Translations under genes and position numbers: made by a program
DNA from: CALAGB01 sp963789565
GTDB taxonomy: Bacteria > Chloroflexota > Chloroflexia > Thermomicrobiales > Thermomicrobiaceae
Reading direction: 5' to 3'
Length of the DNA stretch: 64,000 nucleotides
Assembly: GCA_963789565.1 (NCBI GenBank)
Contig: CAWBKX010000002.1
Span: 930,001 to 994,000, forward strand
In this document: one piece after another, positions 36,077-46,616 of the stretch
How positions within the stretch are numbered: position 1 is the stretch's first letter
Layout: every line of letters starts with the position of its first letter
Notes under the pieces: generated by a model
Told to the model about the DNA's origin: nothing
The model's database searches: none
Seen by the model: only the letters and a program-made list of their open reading frames with translations

Positions 36077-37276
36077 ATGGCGCAACGAGGCAATCAACCT
36101 CGTCGAACCAATCAGAACAACTCACCGATCGCGATCATCGCCGCATTCGTCGTACTGATCGTGGTCGTGGCCATCGTGGGGTGGCTCATCTTCGGCTACA
36201 AGGGCGCTGGACAATCCACACCAGTGCCAACGACGTCTCCGGTCGTGGCCGCAACGTCGTCCGCGACCGCCACCGCGGTAGCCGAGGCTGCCACACCAAC
36301 GCCAGGAGCAACCATCACCGCGACCGAAGCAGCGACTCCGGAAGCCACACCAACCGCAACCGAAGCGGCCACTCCAGAACCGACCGTCGCACCAACGCCG
36401 ACTCCGCTTGTGGGTGACTATGGCGAACTTCCCTCCGCCGACATTCCATCGGGCACGCCAGGTTCGAGCCGTTTGCAGCTGACGTATCACCTGAACATGA
36501 GCTTGCAGGACATCCCGCAGCAAGCGGACGTTTACTTGATGCAATCTCGGACGTGGACGCAAGCTGACGTCGAAAGCCTGGCGCAGTCGCTCGGCATTAC
36601 CGGCACCGTTCAGGATCAGGGCAACGGGAGCTTCCGCGCGTCCGGCAACGGAGACCTCTACATTTCGAACAATCTCGTGCAATATATCGCGCCGCCGGGC
36701 GGTGGAGAAACTGGCACTCCTGTCACGAACCAAACGCTACCGGGCAATGACGCGTTAGTGCAGACCGCGCGAGGTTGGTTGATCCAACAGAATCTCCTGG
36801 GGGCGACAATCGGCGGAGGAACGGTCGTGAACCGGGACGAAAGCCAAAACATCGCGCAGGTGCAGTTCAAACCGGTCGAACCTGATCAACTCTTGTCGGC
36901 CATTCCGTCGGCGAACGTGACGCTCAACGGTTCGGGCGCGGTGACTGAAGCGTACATCCGCTGGCCCGCGACGATGCCTCGTTCGACGTATGGATTGCGC
37001 TCGGCTGCCGATCTCTGGAACGATGCCGCCAAAGGTGTCGGATACATCGAAGTCGACGATGCACAGCTTCCATCAGGTTCAGGACCACTCCCAGGTGATG
37101 CGACCATCACCTCCGCATCGCTGGCCTACACCACGGCTGGTGCCCCAGAGACGAAACAGTATCTGGTACCGCTCGTTGTGTTTGAGGGACAGGTCACAGT
37201 CTCAGGAGCGGACGCTCCCATTCCCATCAAGATTTATGTTCCCGCCGTCGGCGCGCAAGCAGCCCCGCGTGGTTGA
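36077..37276 (+). CDS. membrane-anchored extracytoplasmic protein with Thr/Ala/Pro linker
   Basis: A 399-residue protein. A short basic N-terminus and one transmembrane helix (about residues 17-41) are followed by a low-complexity Thr/Ala/Pro/Glu linker (about 45-115, with repeated ATEAATPE-type units) and a folded outer domain (about 120-399). The outer domain has no recognised catalytic motif. The linker is typical of proteins held outside a thick envelope. A secreted GH18-like protein is encoded next. No function is assigned. Confidence 0.75.
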   Translation: MAQRGNQPRRTNQNNSPIAIIAAFVVLIVVVAIVGWLIFGYKGAGQSTPVPTTSPVVAATSSATATAVAEAATPTPGATITATEAATPEATPTATEAATPEPTVAPTPTPLVGDYGELPSADIPSGTPGSSRLQLTYHLNMSLQDIPQQADVYLMQSRTWTQADVESLAQSLGITGTVQDQGNGSFRASGNGDLYISNNLVQYIAPPGGGETGTPVTNQTLPGNDALVQTARGWLIQQNLLGATIGGGTVVNRDESQNIAQVQFKPVEPDQLLSAIPSANVTLNGSGAVTEAYIRWPATMPRSTYGLRSAADLWNDAAKGVGYIEVDDAQLPSGSGPLPGDATITSASLAYTTAGAPETKQYLVPLVVFEGQVTVSGADAPIPIKIYVPAVGAQAAPRG

Positions 37277-37384
37277 GCCACGCTCAAACGGGTAAAGTAC
37301 CTGAACGTCTGCATGAACTATCGGAACGCCGATCGGATCAGCCTCCCCGTTGATCGGTCCGTTCCGTACGGGAAGGTAAGGGAA

Positions 37385-39067
37385 ATGACGGTGCAGTCGC
37401 GCGTCTCGCATGTGGCGCTCATGGCGCTCCTCTGCTTCGCTCTTCTCGCTCCGGTCGTGCCGATCTCACAGCGGCAAGCGAAGGCGATGACCACCAACGT
37501 ACGCTGGGGTTACTACATCACGTACGACAGCACCTCATTGACGTCACTCAAGGCGCATATCGGACAGCTCGACATCGTCGCTCCCTACTTTTACGAGCTC
37601 AACGCCGACGGGACCATCAAGAACGATCTCCTGCAGCCGGATGCACTGACAGTCATGCGCAACTCCAACGTCAAAATCGTTCCCATGATCAAGAACCTGT
37701 CACGTTGGGACGATTTCCACAACACCGTCGCAACCGACGTACAGCGCGACGCCATCGCGCAGCGACTGGCCGATTTGGTGACGCAGAACAAGTACGACGG
37801 CATCAACATCGACTTCGAGGCCGTCAACGCGTCCGACGCCCCCCTCATCACCGATCTGATGGCGCGTATTTCGGCCAAATTCAAACCGCTCAACAAGCTC
37901 GTCACTCAGGCGGTCATCGCCCGTTCCTCCGACGTACCATCAACCTGGGGCGGCGCCTATGACTACGCCGCGCTGGCCAAGTACGACGACTATATGTTGG
38001 TCATGGCCTACGACTTTCACTCCGCTGGCGGTTCAGCAGGAGCGGTCGCACCCATCGGCTGGATTCAGGACGTGCTGACGTACGCCACGAGTCGGTTTCC
38101 CGCCTCGCGACTGCTACTGGGGATCGGTCTCTATGGCTACAACTGGGATACGACCGCGAAATCCACCGCGACTTCCGCTCGGTTTGACCAAGTCGCGGCA
38201 TTCCTGGCCAAGCCCGGAGCCACCGGCGGCTATGACGAGACCGACCAGGCGCCCTGGGTGAAATATGTCGATGATCAACAGCATCAGCATGAGCTTTGGT
38301 ACGAAAACGCCAAGAGCTTCGGCGCAAAGATCCAGCTGATGATCAACGATCAACTGGCTGGGTTTGGCGTGTGGCGTCTTGGTCAGGAAGATCCCGCGGT
38401 CTGGACGGTCATCTCCACGCTCAACACTCCAGCCACCCGCATCCCACCGTTCCCTACTCAGGGCACCGGCAAGCTCTACTTTGACGCCACCGGGCATTCG
38501 CTTGCCTATGGCTTCAAGAGTTTCTGGGAGAACAGCGGCGGATTGCCAGTCTTTGGCTACCCGCTGACCGAAGAATTCAGCGAAGTGAATGCCGACACCG
38601 GAGCGACCTACACCGTGCAGTACTTCGAACGACAACGCTTCGAATATCATCCGGAGTACAGGGGAACGCCGTACGAAGTGCTTCTCGGCCGCCTTGGGGT
38701 GGCCGACGCGCAGAAGCGAGGGCTGAACAATTCAACTCCATTCAAATCATTGCCAACCACTACGCCGCTGGCTGCCGGTTGTTCCTACTTCGCCGCTACG
38801 GGTCACACAGCGTGTGGATCCTTCCTGACGTACTGGAGCTCGCATGGGCTCTCGTTCGGTGACGCCGGTATCAGCTATCGGGAGTCACTGGCGCTCTTCG
38901 GGTACCCGATCAGCGAACCCTTCGTCGATCCAACCACCGGATACACCGTCCAATATTTCGAGCGCGCGCGCTTCGAGTATCATCCGGAAAACGCCGGAAC
39001 GCCGTACGACGTGCTGCTCGGCTTGCTCGGAACTGACGCGGTGCGCGCGAAGGGATGGATCCAGTGA
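37385..39067 (+). CDS. secreted GH18-like glycosidase with two C-terminal repeats
   Basis: A 560-residue exported protein. The signal peptide is at about 1-33 (hydrophobic core ALMALLCFALLAPVV, Ala-x-Ala end). A glycoside hydrolase family 18 domain (about 36-345) carries the catalytic motif D138-G-I-N-I-D143-F-E145, and MAYDFHSAG fits the family's later loop. Two homologous repeats of about 80-90 residues follow (about 359-440 and 464-556), each ending FEYHPE..GTPY(E/D)VLLG. The glycan could be chitin-like or peptidoglycan-derived. ATG 37385 is chosen since it gives a clean signal peptide; an in-frame ATG lies at 37313. It overlaps aroQ. Confidence 0.82.
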   Translation: MTVQSRVSHVALMALLCFALLAPVVPISQRQAKAMTTNVRWGYYITYDSTSLTSLKAHIGQLDIVAPYFYELNADGTIKNDLLQPDALTVMRNSNVKIVPMIKNLSRWDDFHNTVATDVQRDAIAQRLADLVTQNKYDGINIDFEAVNASDAPLITDLMARISAKFKPLNKLVTQAVIARSSDVPSTWGGAYDYAALAKYDDYMLVMAYDFHSAGGSAGAVAPIGWIQDVLTYATSRFPASRLLLGIGLYGYNWDTTAKSTATSARFDQVAAFLAKPGATGGYDETDQAPWVKYVDDQQHQHELWYENAKSFGAKIQLMINDQLAGFGVWRLGQEDPAVWTVISTLNTPATRIPPFPTQGTGKLYFDATGHSLAYGFKSFWENSGGLPVFGYPLTEEFSEVNADTGATYTVQYFERQRFEYHPEYRGTPYEVLLGRLGVADAQKRGLNNSTPFKSLPTTTPLAAGCSYFAATGHTACGSFLTYWSSHGLSFGDAGISYRESLALFGYPISEPFVDPTTGYTVQYFERARFEYHPENAGTPYDVLLGLLGTDAVRAKGWIQ

Positions 39068-39525
39068 GTGACGCCTCTCCCGTAGCCCAGAAACTCGTGT
39101 TGGTGCTGCACGGGCCGAATCTGAACATGCTGGGGCAGCGCGAGCCGCATATTTACGGAAGCGTCACGCTGGATGAAATCGATGAAGCCATACGCGAAGA
39201 GGCCGAGCGAGGCGGCTTCGACGTCGTCATTGTGCAGTCCAATTACGAAGGCGCGCTCATCGATCAGATCCAGCGTTATGGTGCGGTGGCCTGTGGTATC
39301 ATCGTCAATCCGGGGGCGTTTACGCATTACAGCATCGCCCTGCGCGACGCGCTGGCCGCGGCGCAGGCTCCAGCCATCGAAGTTCACTTGAGTAACATCT
39401 ATGCGCGCGAGCCTTTCCGCCATCACTCGGTCATCGCCCCGGTCGTGTCCGGGCAGATTGCCGGATTCGGCGCTGCTGGCTATTTGCTTGCCCTGCGCCA
39501 TTTCATGGAGCAAACGGAGGCTTGA
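39064..39525 (+). CDS. aroQ: type II 3-dehydroquinate dehydratase
   Basis: A 153-residue shikimate-pathway enzyme that dehydrates 3-dehydroquinate. It shows HGPNLNMLGQREPHIYG with the catalytic Tyr, QSNYEGALID, INPGAFTHYS-like NPGAFTHYSIAL, and the catalytic His in VHLSNIYAREPFRHHS. GTG 39064 overlaps the previous stop in the same GTGA manner as valS-mpg, with AAGGGATGG upstream. ATG 39055 is an alternative. It lies at the head of a tight run with pepP, efp, accB and xseAB. Confidence 0.93.
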   Translation: MSDASPVAQKLVLVLHGPNLNMLGQREPHIYGSVTLDEIDEAIREEAERGGFDVVIVQSNYEGALIDQIQRYGAVACGIIVNPGAFTHYSIALRDALAAAQAPAIEVHLSNIYAREPFRHHSVIAPVVSGQIAGFGAAGYLLALRHFMEQTEA

Positions 39526-39531
39526 TACATC

Positions 39532-40629
39532 GTGGCTGACCTAGACCGAGTCACCAAACTGCGTAAGCGGCTCGAAGACTTAGAGCTGGATGCCGTCGTG
39601 GTCACCCATCCGTCCAATCGACGCTACCTCACCGGATTTGAAGGCGACGACATTCCGCCGAACGAGTCGAGCGGGCACGTCGTCATTGGGTTGGATCGTG
39701 CCGTCATCGTGGTCAGCCCACTCGAGGCGCAGCACGCTCGCGAACAAGCCACCGGGTTCGAGGTCTTCCACCGCATCCGCCCGCTAGCCGCCGCGGATGC
39801 GGCTGTCGTTCAGGAAATCGGGGCGAAGCGCGTTGGGTTCGAAGCCGATGCGATTCTTTACAATGACTACATGACCTTGCGCAACAATCTTGATGACGAG
39901 GTTGAACTTGTCCCCATCGGGGAGGCAATCAACAACATCCGAGCCATCAAGACGCCGGACGAAATCGCGGTCATTGAGCGTGCCATTCACATGACCGATC
40001 AGGCGTTTGAGCGCGTCGCGGCGACGATTCAGGTGGGTGACTCCGAACGAGCCATCGCGTTCCGTCTCGACATTGCAATGCGCGAACTTGGTGCCACAGG
40101 ATATTCCTTTCCGACGATTGTCGCGTCGGGACCGAACGCCGCTCTGCCACACCATGAGCCGAGCGATCGAGTCATTCAAGAGGGCGAGCCGATCGTGATC
40201 GATATGGGTGCCATGGTCGACGGCTATTGCGCCGATCTCACCAGAACGGTCTGGGTTGGCGAGCCGAACGACACACTGCGCGCCATTTATCCCGTCGTCC
40301 AGCGGGCCATATCGGAAACCGAGGCTGAATTGCAGCCGGGTATGTCGGGGCGTGAGGGAGACGGAATCGCGCGCGAAGTGATTGCTGGGGCGGGCTACGG
40401 TGAATTCTTCATGCATGGTCTCGGTCACGGCGTCGGCGTTCGCGTTCATGAAGGCCCAAGCATGGCGCCTCGCGTGGAAGAGCCGCTTCAACCGGGCCAC
40501 ATCGTGACGATCGAACCCGGCATCTATCTCCCTGGACAGGGTGGGGTGCGCATCGAGGACGTTGCCGTAATCGAAGAGAACGGCATTCGCATCCTGACCA
40601 GGGCGCCAAAGTTTAAACTAGATAACTAA
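39532..40629 (+). CDS. pepP: M24 family Xaa-Pro aminopeptidase
   Basis: A 365-residue creatinase/prolidase-fold metallopeptidase. The N-terminal creatinase-like domain covers about 1-130. The catalytic domain has the metal ligands in IDMGAMVDGYCADLTRT (two Asp), HGLGHGVGVRVHE (His), TIEPGIY and VRIEDVAV (Glu residues). It removes N-terminal residues next to proline. It lies between aroQ and efp, a very common bacterial arrangement. GTG start with GGAGG about ten bases upstream. Confidence 0.92.
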   Translation: MADLDRVTKLRKRLEDLELDAVVVTHPSNRRYLTGFEGDDIPPNESSGHVVIGLDRAVIVVSPLEAQHAREQATGFEVFHRIRPLAAADAAVVQEIGAKRVGFEADAILYNDYMTLRNNLDDEVELVPIGEAINNIRAIKTPDEIAVIERAIHMTDQAFERVAATIQVGDSERAIAFRLDIAMRELGATGYSFPTIVASGPNAALPHHEPSDRVIQEGEPIVIDMGAMVDGYCADLTRTVWVGEPNDTLRAIYPVVQRAISETEAELQPGMSGREGDGIAREVIAGAGYGEFFMHGLGHGVGVRVHEGPSMAPRVEEPLQPGHIVTIEPGIYLPGQGGVRIEDVAVIEENGIRILTRAPKFKLDN

Positions 40630-40645
40630 CCGAAATGGAGAGCCG

Positions 40646-41206
40646 ATGATTGATACAGGTGGACTGCGCAAGGGATTGACGCTCGATTACGAGGGCGACT
40701 TGGTAAAGGTCGTCGACTACCAACACGTGAAGCAGGGCCGCGGCAGTGCATTCGTGCGCTTGACGCTGCGGAACCTGCGCACCGGATCCACGGTGTCGCA
40801 GACCTTCCAGGCCGGCTCGAAATTCCAGACGGCACGCCTCGAGCGGCGCCGAATTCAGTATCTCTACTCCGACGACGGTCAGTACCACTTCATGGATGTT
40901 GACACCTTTGAGCAATATCCGCTGAACGCCGAGACGCTCGGTGACACGATCAACTATCTGGTTGAGAATGAAGTCATCGATTTGCTCACCTACCAGGACC
41001 AGCCGGTCGATGTGGAAGCTCCGATCACGGTCAATCTCGAAGTGACCGAGACAGACCCCGGCATCAAAGGCGACACGGCAACGGGCGGAACCAAGCCAGC
41101 TACCCTGCAGACCGGCCTGACCGTCAGCGTTCCGCTGTTCATCAACATTGGTGACGTGGTGAAGGTCGACACTCGATCCGGAGACTATCTCGAGCGAGTG
41201 AGTTAG
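40646..41206 (+). CDS. efp: elongation factor P
   Basis: A 186-residue three-domain translation factor that relieves ribosome stalling at polyproline. The loop that enters the peptidyl-transferase centre reads HVKQGRGSAFVRL, with Arg32 at the tip where many species carry a modified Lys. The C-terminal OB domain ends with GDVVKVDTRSGDYLERV. It follows pepP and is directly joined to accB. Confidence 0.95.
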   Translation: MIDTGGLRKGLTLDYEGDLVKVVDYQHVKQGRGSAFVRLTLRNLRTGSTVSQTFQAGSKFQTARLERRRIQYLYSDDGQYHFMDVDTFEQYPLNAETLGDTINYLVENEVIDLLTYQDQPVDVEAPITVNLEVTETDPGIKGDTATGGTKPATLQTGLTVSVPLFINIGDVVKVDTRSGDYLERVS

Positions 41207-41716
41207 GTGGCATCGACCGTGACAAGCACCCCTCGACTGACGTCAACCGACGGTGCCGACATCAGCGTTGCGACCGGTCGCTACGACAATCTGACCGAAG
41301 CAGTGCGCGAGCTCGTCAACGTGATGCGAGACGGTGGCATTGGTCAGCTCGAGGTTCGCCAGGGCGATCTGCGCATCTCGCTGAAGTCCTCTCATTTCAT
41401 GGAGACCGAACGCCCGCACCACGCTCCCGCTCCAATTGGAGGTCGCCCTGAAGCGACCGAGGACGAGGTCGAGGTTGCCGAGGGCTACGTGGTGACATCG
41501 CCGATGATCGGAACGTTCTATTCGTCGCCCGGTCCGAACGAGCGAGCATTCGTTGAGATTGGCGATCAGGTCGAGGCAGGGCAGACCGTGGCCATTATAG
41601 AGGCCATGAAAATCATGAACGAGATCGTCTCCGAGCGTTCCGGCACGGTCGCCGAAGTCTTCGTGAAGAGCGGCGAAGCGGTCGAATACGGCCACCGGCT
41701 GATGCGACTGACCTGA
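41207..41716 (+). CDS. accB: biotin carboxyl carrier protein of acetyl-CoA carboxylase
   Basis: A 169-residue protein with a variable N-terminus, a linker and a C-terminal biotinyl domain with EAMKIMNEI, where Lys carries biotin. It transfers carboxyl groups in the first step of fatty-acid synthesis. GTG 41207 follows the efp stop with no gap. The partner accC is not next to it here; the efp-accB pairing is common in other bacteria. Confidence 0.93.
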   Translation: MASTVTSTPRLTSTDGADISVATGRYDNLTEAVRELVNVMRDGGIGQLEVRQGDLRISLKSSHFMETERPHHAPAPIGGRPEATEDEVEVAEGYVVTSPMIGTFYSSPGPNERAFVEIGDQVEAGQTVAIIEAMKIMNEIVSERSGTVAEVFVKSGEAVEYGHRLMRLT

Positions 41717-41718
41717 CG

Positions 41719-42966
41719 ATGTCGAGCCTCCGCATGCGCGTTCTCCAGGTTGCAGAGCTGAACGCGTATCTCAAGGATCTGCTTGATTCCGATCCGATCC
41801 TCTCAGACGTGTGGGTGCGCGGCGAGATCTCGAACTTCACGCGCTCGGCCGCCGGGCACATCTACTTCACCCTCAAATCGGACAGCTCTCAGCTCCGTTG
41901 TGTCCTCTTCCGTGGCAACGCTCGATTCGTCAATTTCGTGCCCAATAATGGCGATGCCATTGTGGCCCACGGCAACGTCTCAATTTACGAAGTCTCTGGT
42001 CAATACCAGCTTTATGTCGATGTGATCCAGCCGGAAGGGACCGGGCTGTTGCAGCTCCAGTTCGAAGAGCTGCGTCAACGTCTGGAGCGCGAAGGTCTGT
42101 TCGAACCCGCTCGTAAGCGCCCGTTGCCACGCTATCCGCGCTGCATCGGTGTGGTGACGTCGTCTACTGGAGCGGTCTGGCACGACATTCAAAACGTGCT
42201 GACCAGGCGCTATCCGTTGTGCGAATTGATTTTGAGCCCGGCTCAGGTACAGGGGATCGACGCGCCTGCCTCAATAATCGCCGCGCTCGAGGCGTTGCAG
42301 CTTGATGGGAGGGCCGAGGTGATCATCGTCGGTCGTGGTGGCGGCTCTGCCGAGGACCTGGCCTGCTTCAATGACGAGAAGCTGGCGCGAGCGATCTTCG
42401 CGGCAGCTGTTCCTATCGTTTCAGCGGTGGGCCACGAAACCGATTTCACCATCTCCGATTTCGTCGCGGACCTTCGCGCGCCAACTCCGTCGGCTGCGGC
42501 AGAGGTCGTCGCACCTCACGTGCGCGAGATGGCGCAGGAGATTGCTGATCGGCACGATCGGGCGCATGACGCGATACTCGCCACCTTCCGAGAGGCAAAG
42601 TCAGACCTCGATCGCAGCCGATTCCGCATGACCCGCGTCGGACCTGAATCGGCGATCCGGCAAGAACGTCAGCGACTGGACACCGTCCTCGATGTAATGC
42701 TGGCCCGAATCGGATCGCGTGTCGAGTCTGGTCGAACCCGCATTTCAGCCGCCGCGCGGGAGCTGACGTTGCTTCATCCGCAGCAGATCATGGAACGCGG
42801 ATACGCCATGGTTCTCGATCGCTCGACCGGCGCGCGAGCCCAATCGGTGACGGCGCTCCGCCCGAATCAAGACGTGCTGCTCAGGTTTCATGACGGTGCC
42901 GCGGAAGCGACAGTTAAGGGTCCGATCGGGTCCATCGCAAATGGCAAGACAAAGGATGGCGAGTGA
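41719..42966 (+). CDS. xseA: exodeoxyribonuclease VII large subunit
   Basis: A 415-residue subunit of the single-strand-specific nuclease ExoVII. The N-terminal OB fold contains LSDVWVRGEISNFTRSAAGHIYF. The catalytic domain has GVVTSSTGAVWHDI, VIIVGRGGGSAEDL and SAVGHETDFTISDFVADLRAPTPSAAAE. The C-terminal coiled coil is present. Its stop is one base from xseB. Confidence 0.95.
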   Translation: MSSLRMRVLQVAELNAYLKDLLDSDPILSDVWVRGEISNFTRSAAGHIYFTLKSDSSQLRCVLFRGNARFVNFVPNNGDAIVAHGNVSIYEVSGQYQLYVDVIQPEGTGLLQLQFEELRQRLEREGLFEPARKRPLPRYPRCIGVVTSSTGAVWHDIQNVLTRRYPLCELILSPAQVQGIDAPASIIAALEALQLDGRAEVIIVGRGGGSAEDLACFNDEKLARAIFAAAVPIVSAVGHETDFTISDFVADLRAPTPSAAAEVVAPHVREMAQEIADRHDRAHDAILATFREAKSDLDRSRFRMTRVGPESAIRQERQRLDTVLDVMLARIGSRVESGRTRISAAARELTLLHPQQIMERGYAMVLDRSTGARAQSVTALRPNQDVLLRFHDGAAEATVKGPIGSIANGKTKDGE

Positions 42967-42967
42967 C

Positions 42968-43243
42968 ATGAGCGGGTCGAACGAGAATCAACCAACATTC
43001 GAAGAGCTATCGAAACAGCTGGATGAGGTTCTCGTCCTCCTCGAGCGCGGCGATCTGCCGCTCGAAGAAGCCCTGGGCGCTTATGAGCGTGGTGTTGGGC
43101 TGGTACGTCAATGCAATGACCTTCTGGATCGCGCCGAAATCCGCATTTCCGAGCTCTCCGCGAGCGTGGTGAACGCCTCGCCTGCCCGCTACTCTCCCGA
43201 GCCACTCTTTCTGGACGACGACGACGAGGACGAAGACGAGTAG
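42968..43243 (+). CDS. xseB: exodeoxyribonuclease VII small subunit
   Basis: A 91-residue small subunit with PTFEELSKQLDEVLVLLERGDLPLEEALGAYERG in pieces typical of the family, forming the two-helix core, and an acidic Asp/Glu-rich C-terminal tail. The ATG start is at 42968; longer in-frame starts lie within xseA. It is needed for assembly of the ExoVII holoenzyme. Confidence 0.92.
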   Translation: MSGSNENQPTFEELSKQLDEVLVLLERGDLPLEEALGAYERGVGLVRQCNDLLDRAEIRISELSASVVNASPARYSPEPLFLDDDDEDEDE

Positions 43244-43465
43244 CCCACGGGCCGTTCGTGAAGCTCCACCACTGAACCTGTCGAAGATACCCCCGGCCTC
43301 GCTACGTGTGCGCGCGAGAATTGGTGCCCCTCCCAAACGAGCGATCTGCGTTACTATGTCGAAGGCACGGCCGTCCAACATCGCTTCTGATTGTTGTCAA
43401 TGGAACCGGTGGCGGAGCCGCGTCCGGGCAATTGTTGGCTCGCATTCATCCAGGGAGTTTTGTGG

Positions 43466-46400
43466 ATGGCGACAGATTCCAAGCAGACGTTCGCGCCGAC
43501 CGACCCATCCGGCTGGCGTGATCTCAAGTGGCGCATGGTGGGGCCTTTCAGGGCCGGTCGCGTTGTGGCGGTCGCGGGTCATCCGACAGATCAGGCGACC
43601 TTCTATTTTGGCTCGACCGGTGGTGGTGTCTGGAAGACCGACGACGTTGGACGTACCTGGTCGAACATCACGGACGGATACTTCAAACGCGCGTCGGTCG
43701 GCGGCATCGCGGTAAGCCCGTCGGATCCCAACGTCATCTATGTTGGCACGGGCGAGGGAACCATCCGTGGCAACGTCTCACATGGTGACGGTGTCTACAA
43801 ATCAACCGATGGCGGACAGACCTGGAGCAATATCGGGCTGTCGGAGACGCGCAATATCGGCCGCGTGCGTGTCCATCCCACCAATCCGGACTTGGTCTAC
43901 GTTGCAGCGCTTGGCCACGCGCACGGACCGAATCGGGAGCGCGGAATCTTCCGCTCCAGGGACGGTGGCGCGACGTGGGAGCACGTTCTCTTCCGTAGCG
44001 AAAAGACCGGCTCGATCGATCTGACCATCGATCCGCACAATCCACGAGTCATTTATGCCGCGTTCTGGCAGACAATTCGCACGCCATATTCGCTGGAAAG
44101 CGGCGGTGAAGAGTGTGGTATCTGGCGCACGCTCGACGGCGGCGACACCTGGCAAGACATCACGCGCAATCAGGGACTTCCGCAGGGCATGCTCGGCAAG
44201 ATCGGCATCTCGGCCTCACCCGCGCGAGGTGGAACCGTCTACGCCCTCGTCGAGGCTGAGGATGGCGCCGTCTTCAAGTCGACCGATCGCGGCGACACGT
44301 GGGAGCGGATGAGCGAAGATCGCGAGCTGCGGCAGCGTCCGTGGTACTTCAACCACATCTTTGCCGACCCGACCGATGGTGACACACTCTGGGTGCTGAG
44401 CTTCTACACCTGGAAGTCAACGGACGGCGGAAAGACGTTCGATCAGATGCCAACGCCGCACGCTGACAATCACGACCTGTGGATCGATCCGAAGAATCCG
44501 CGTCGCATCATCATCGGCCATGACGGCGGCGGAAGCGTTTCACTCAACGGCGGCGAGACCTGGTCGGATATCCTCAACCAACCGACCATCGAGTTCTATC
44601 ACGTCACCACCGACACGCAGACGCCGTATCGCATCTATGGCGCGCAGCAGGACAACACGACCATCAGCGTGCCAAGCCGCTCCAACTACGCCGCCATCAC
44701 CCAGGCCGAATGGACCGAAGTGGGCGGCGGCGAGAGCGGCTATATTGCGGTTGATCCGCGTGACCCAAACATCATTTTCGCGGGAAGCTATGGCGGCGTC
44801 ATCACCCGTCTCGATCAGCGCACTGGACAGCGGCGCGGCATCAACGTCTGGCCCGAAGCCATGACCGGCCACGGCGCCAAAGACGTGAAATACCGATTCC
44901 AGTGGACCTACCCGATCATGCTTTCGCCGCACGACCCGGACACGCTCTACATCACGTCGAACATCGTGCACCGCTCGCGCGACGAAGGCCAGAGCTGGGA
45001 AAACGTCAGCCCGGATCTGACGCGCAACGACGCAACCAAAATGGAGCCGTCGGGCGGCATAGTGACGCGCGACAACACCGGCGCGGAGTACTACTGCACC
45101 ATCTTCGCATTCACCGAGTCTCCGGTGAAACAGGGCGTGCTTTGGGCAGGCTCCGACGACGGTCTCGTGCACGTTTCGCAGGATGGCGGCGGTTCCTGGC
45201 AGAATGTGACGCCGCCAGACCTCCCTGAGTGGGCGCTCATCTCGATCATCGACGCATCTCCGCACGATGCAGGCACCGCGTACGTGGCGGCCACGCGCTA
45301 CAAATCGGACGACTTCGCGCCCTATCTCTACAAGACCAACGACTTCGGGAAGACGTGGAGCAAGATCGTCAACGGGATTCCATCAGACGACTTCACCCGC
45401 GTCATCCGCGAAGATCCTGAGCGCAAGGGACTCCTCTACGCCGGAACGGAGACCGGGCTCTACGTCTCCTTAGACGATGGCTCGACCTGGCAGCGGTTCC
45501 AGGGCAACTTGCCCGTCGTACCGATCCACGATCTGGTTATCAAGGACTCCGACCTCATCCTGGCGACGCACGGCCGCTCTTTCTGGGTCCTCGACGACCT
45601 GACGCCGATTCGGCTGGCGGCAAGCAGCCAGACACAGGTCACGCTCTACCCGCCACGACCGACCGTGCGCTATGGCACGATCCGGGGATTCGGCGGCGGC
45701 GCAGGCAAAGGAAATCAATATCAGGGCGTGGCGGCATCGCTCGTCACCTTCAAAATGGTGGGCGACGGAAACGGCGATAAGGTGCAGAAGCTGTTGGACG
45801 CTGGCGAGAACCCGCCCGATGGTGTCATCGTTCACTACTTCCTGCCGCAATCCAACGACGACGAAGTGACACTCACCTTCAGCGATGCCGACGGCAACGA
45901 AATCCGCTCCTACACGCAACAAGCCCGCCGAAAACGGCAAGTCCGACAAGAAGAAGGTTCCGGTCAAAGCAGGCATGAACCGCTTCGTGTGGGACATGCG
46001 CTATCCGGACGCGGTGAATGTGGAGGGCGCGGTCTTCCGCAGCGGTGGGATCACGGGACCGATTGCGCCTCCCGGCAAATACTCGGTGACGCTCAAGAGC
46101 GGAGATCAGTCGCTGAGCCAGCCATTCGAAATCGTGAAAGATCCACGTGTCAAAGCAACTCAGTCCGACTTCGACGAGCAGTTCAAGCTTTTACTCAAGA
46201 TCCAGGAGAAGCTCTCAGCGGCGCACAAGAGCGTGAACCAGATCCGCGAGGTGCGCAACCAGGTCGAAGCCTGGGAGAAGCGCACAGCGGATCGCGATGA
46301 CGCGGTACCCGTGCATGAGGCGGCGCAAGAACTGAAGGAGTCGCTCAACAGCATCGAGGCGGAACTGATTGAAAGCCGGCTGAAAGTGTCGAAGGACCCG

Positions 46401-46616
46401 CTCCACTTCCCACTGAAGCTGAACAATCAGCTCACGGCGCTCGCAAGTAACGTGGCCAGTGCCGACGGAGCGCCAACCAAGCAAGAATTCGAGGTCTTCG
46501 AGGAACTGTCGAAGCGAGCGGACAAGCAGGTCGAAGCGCTTCAGGCGTTGGCCGACAACGACCTTGCGCGGTTCAACCGCCTCATCGCAGAGACGTCAAT
46601 GCCGTTGATAGGGTAG
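43466..46616 (+). pseudogene. sortilin/VPS10-like beta-propeller protein, frameshifted near 45920
   Basis: A large BNR/VPS10-type propeller protein. Repeats of the form DGGxTW recur throughout (for example KTDDVGRTW, KSTDGGQTW, RSRDGGATWEH, LNGGETW). The first frame runs 43466-46300, but its last 120 codons are nonsense-like. The second frame (from about 45918 to 46616) restores the family's C-terminus, with KAGMNRFVWDMRYPDA and a helical tail. One extra base near ACGCAACAAG (45915-45924) would explain the switch. It is either a sequencing error, a recent mutation or an unusual frameshift; no slippery heptamer is obvious. ATG 43466 is the likely start. No signal peptide was found. Confidence 0.85.
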
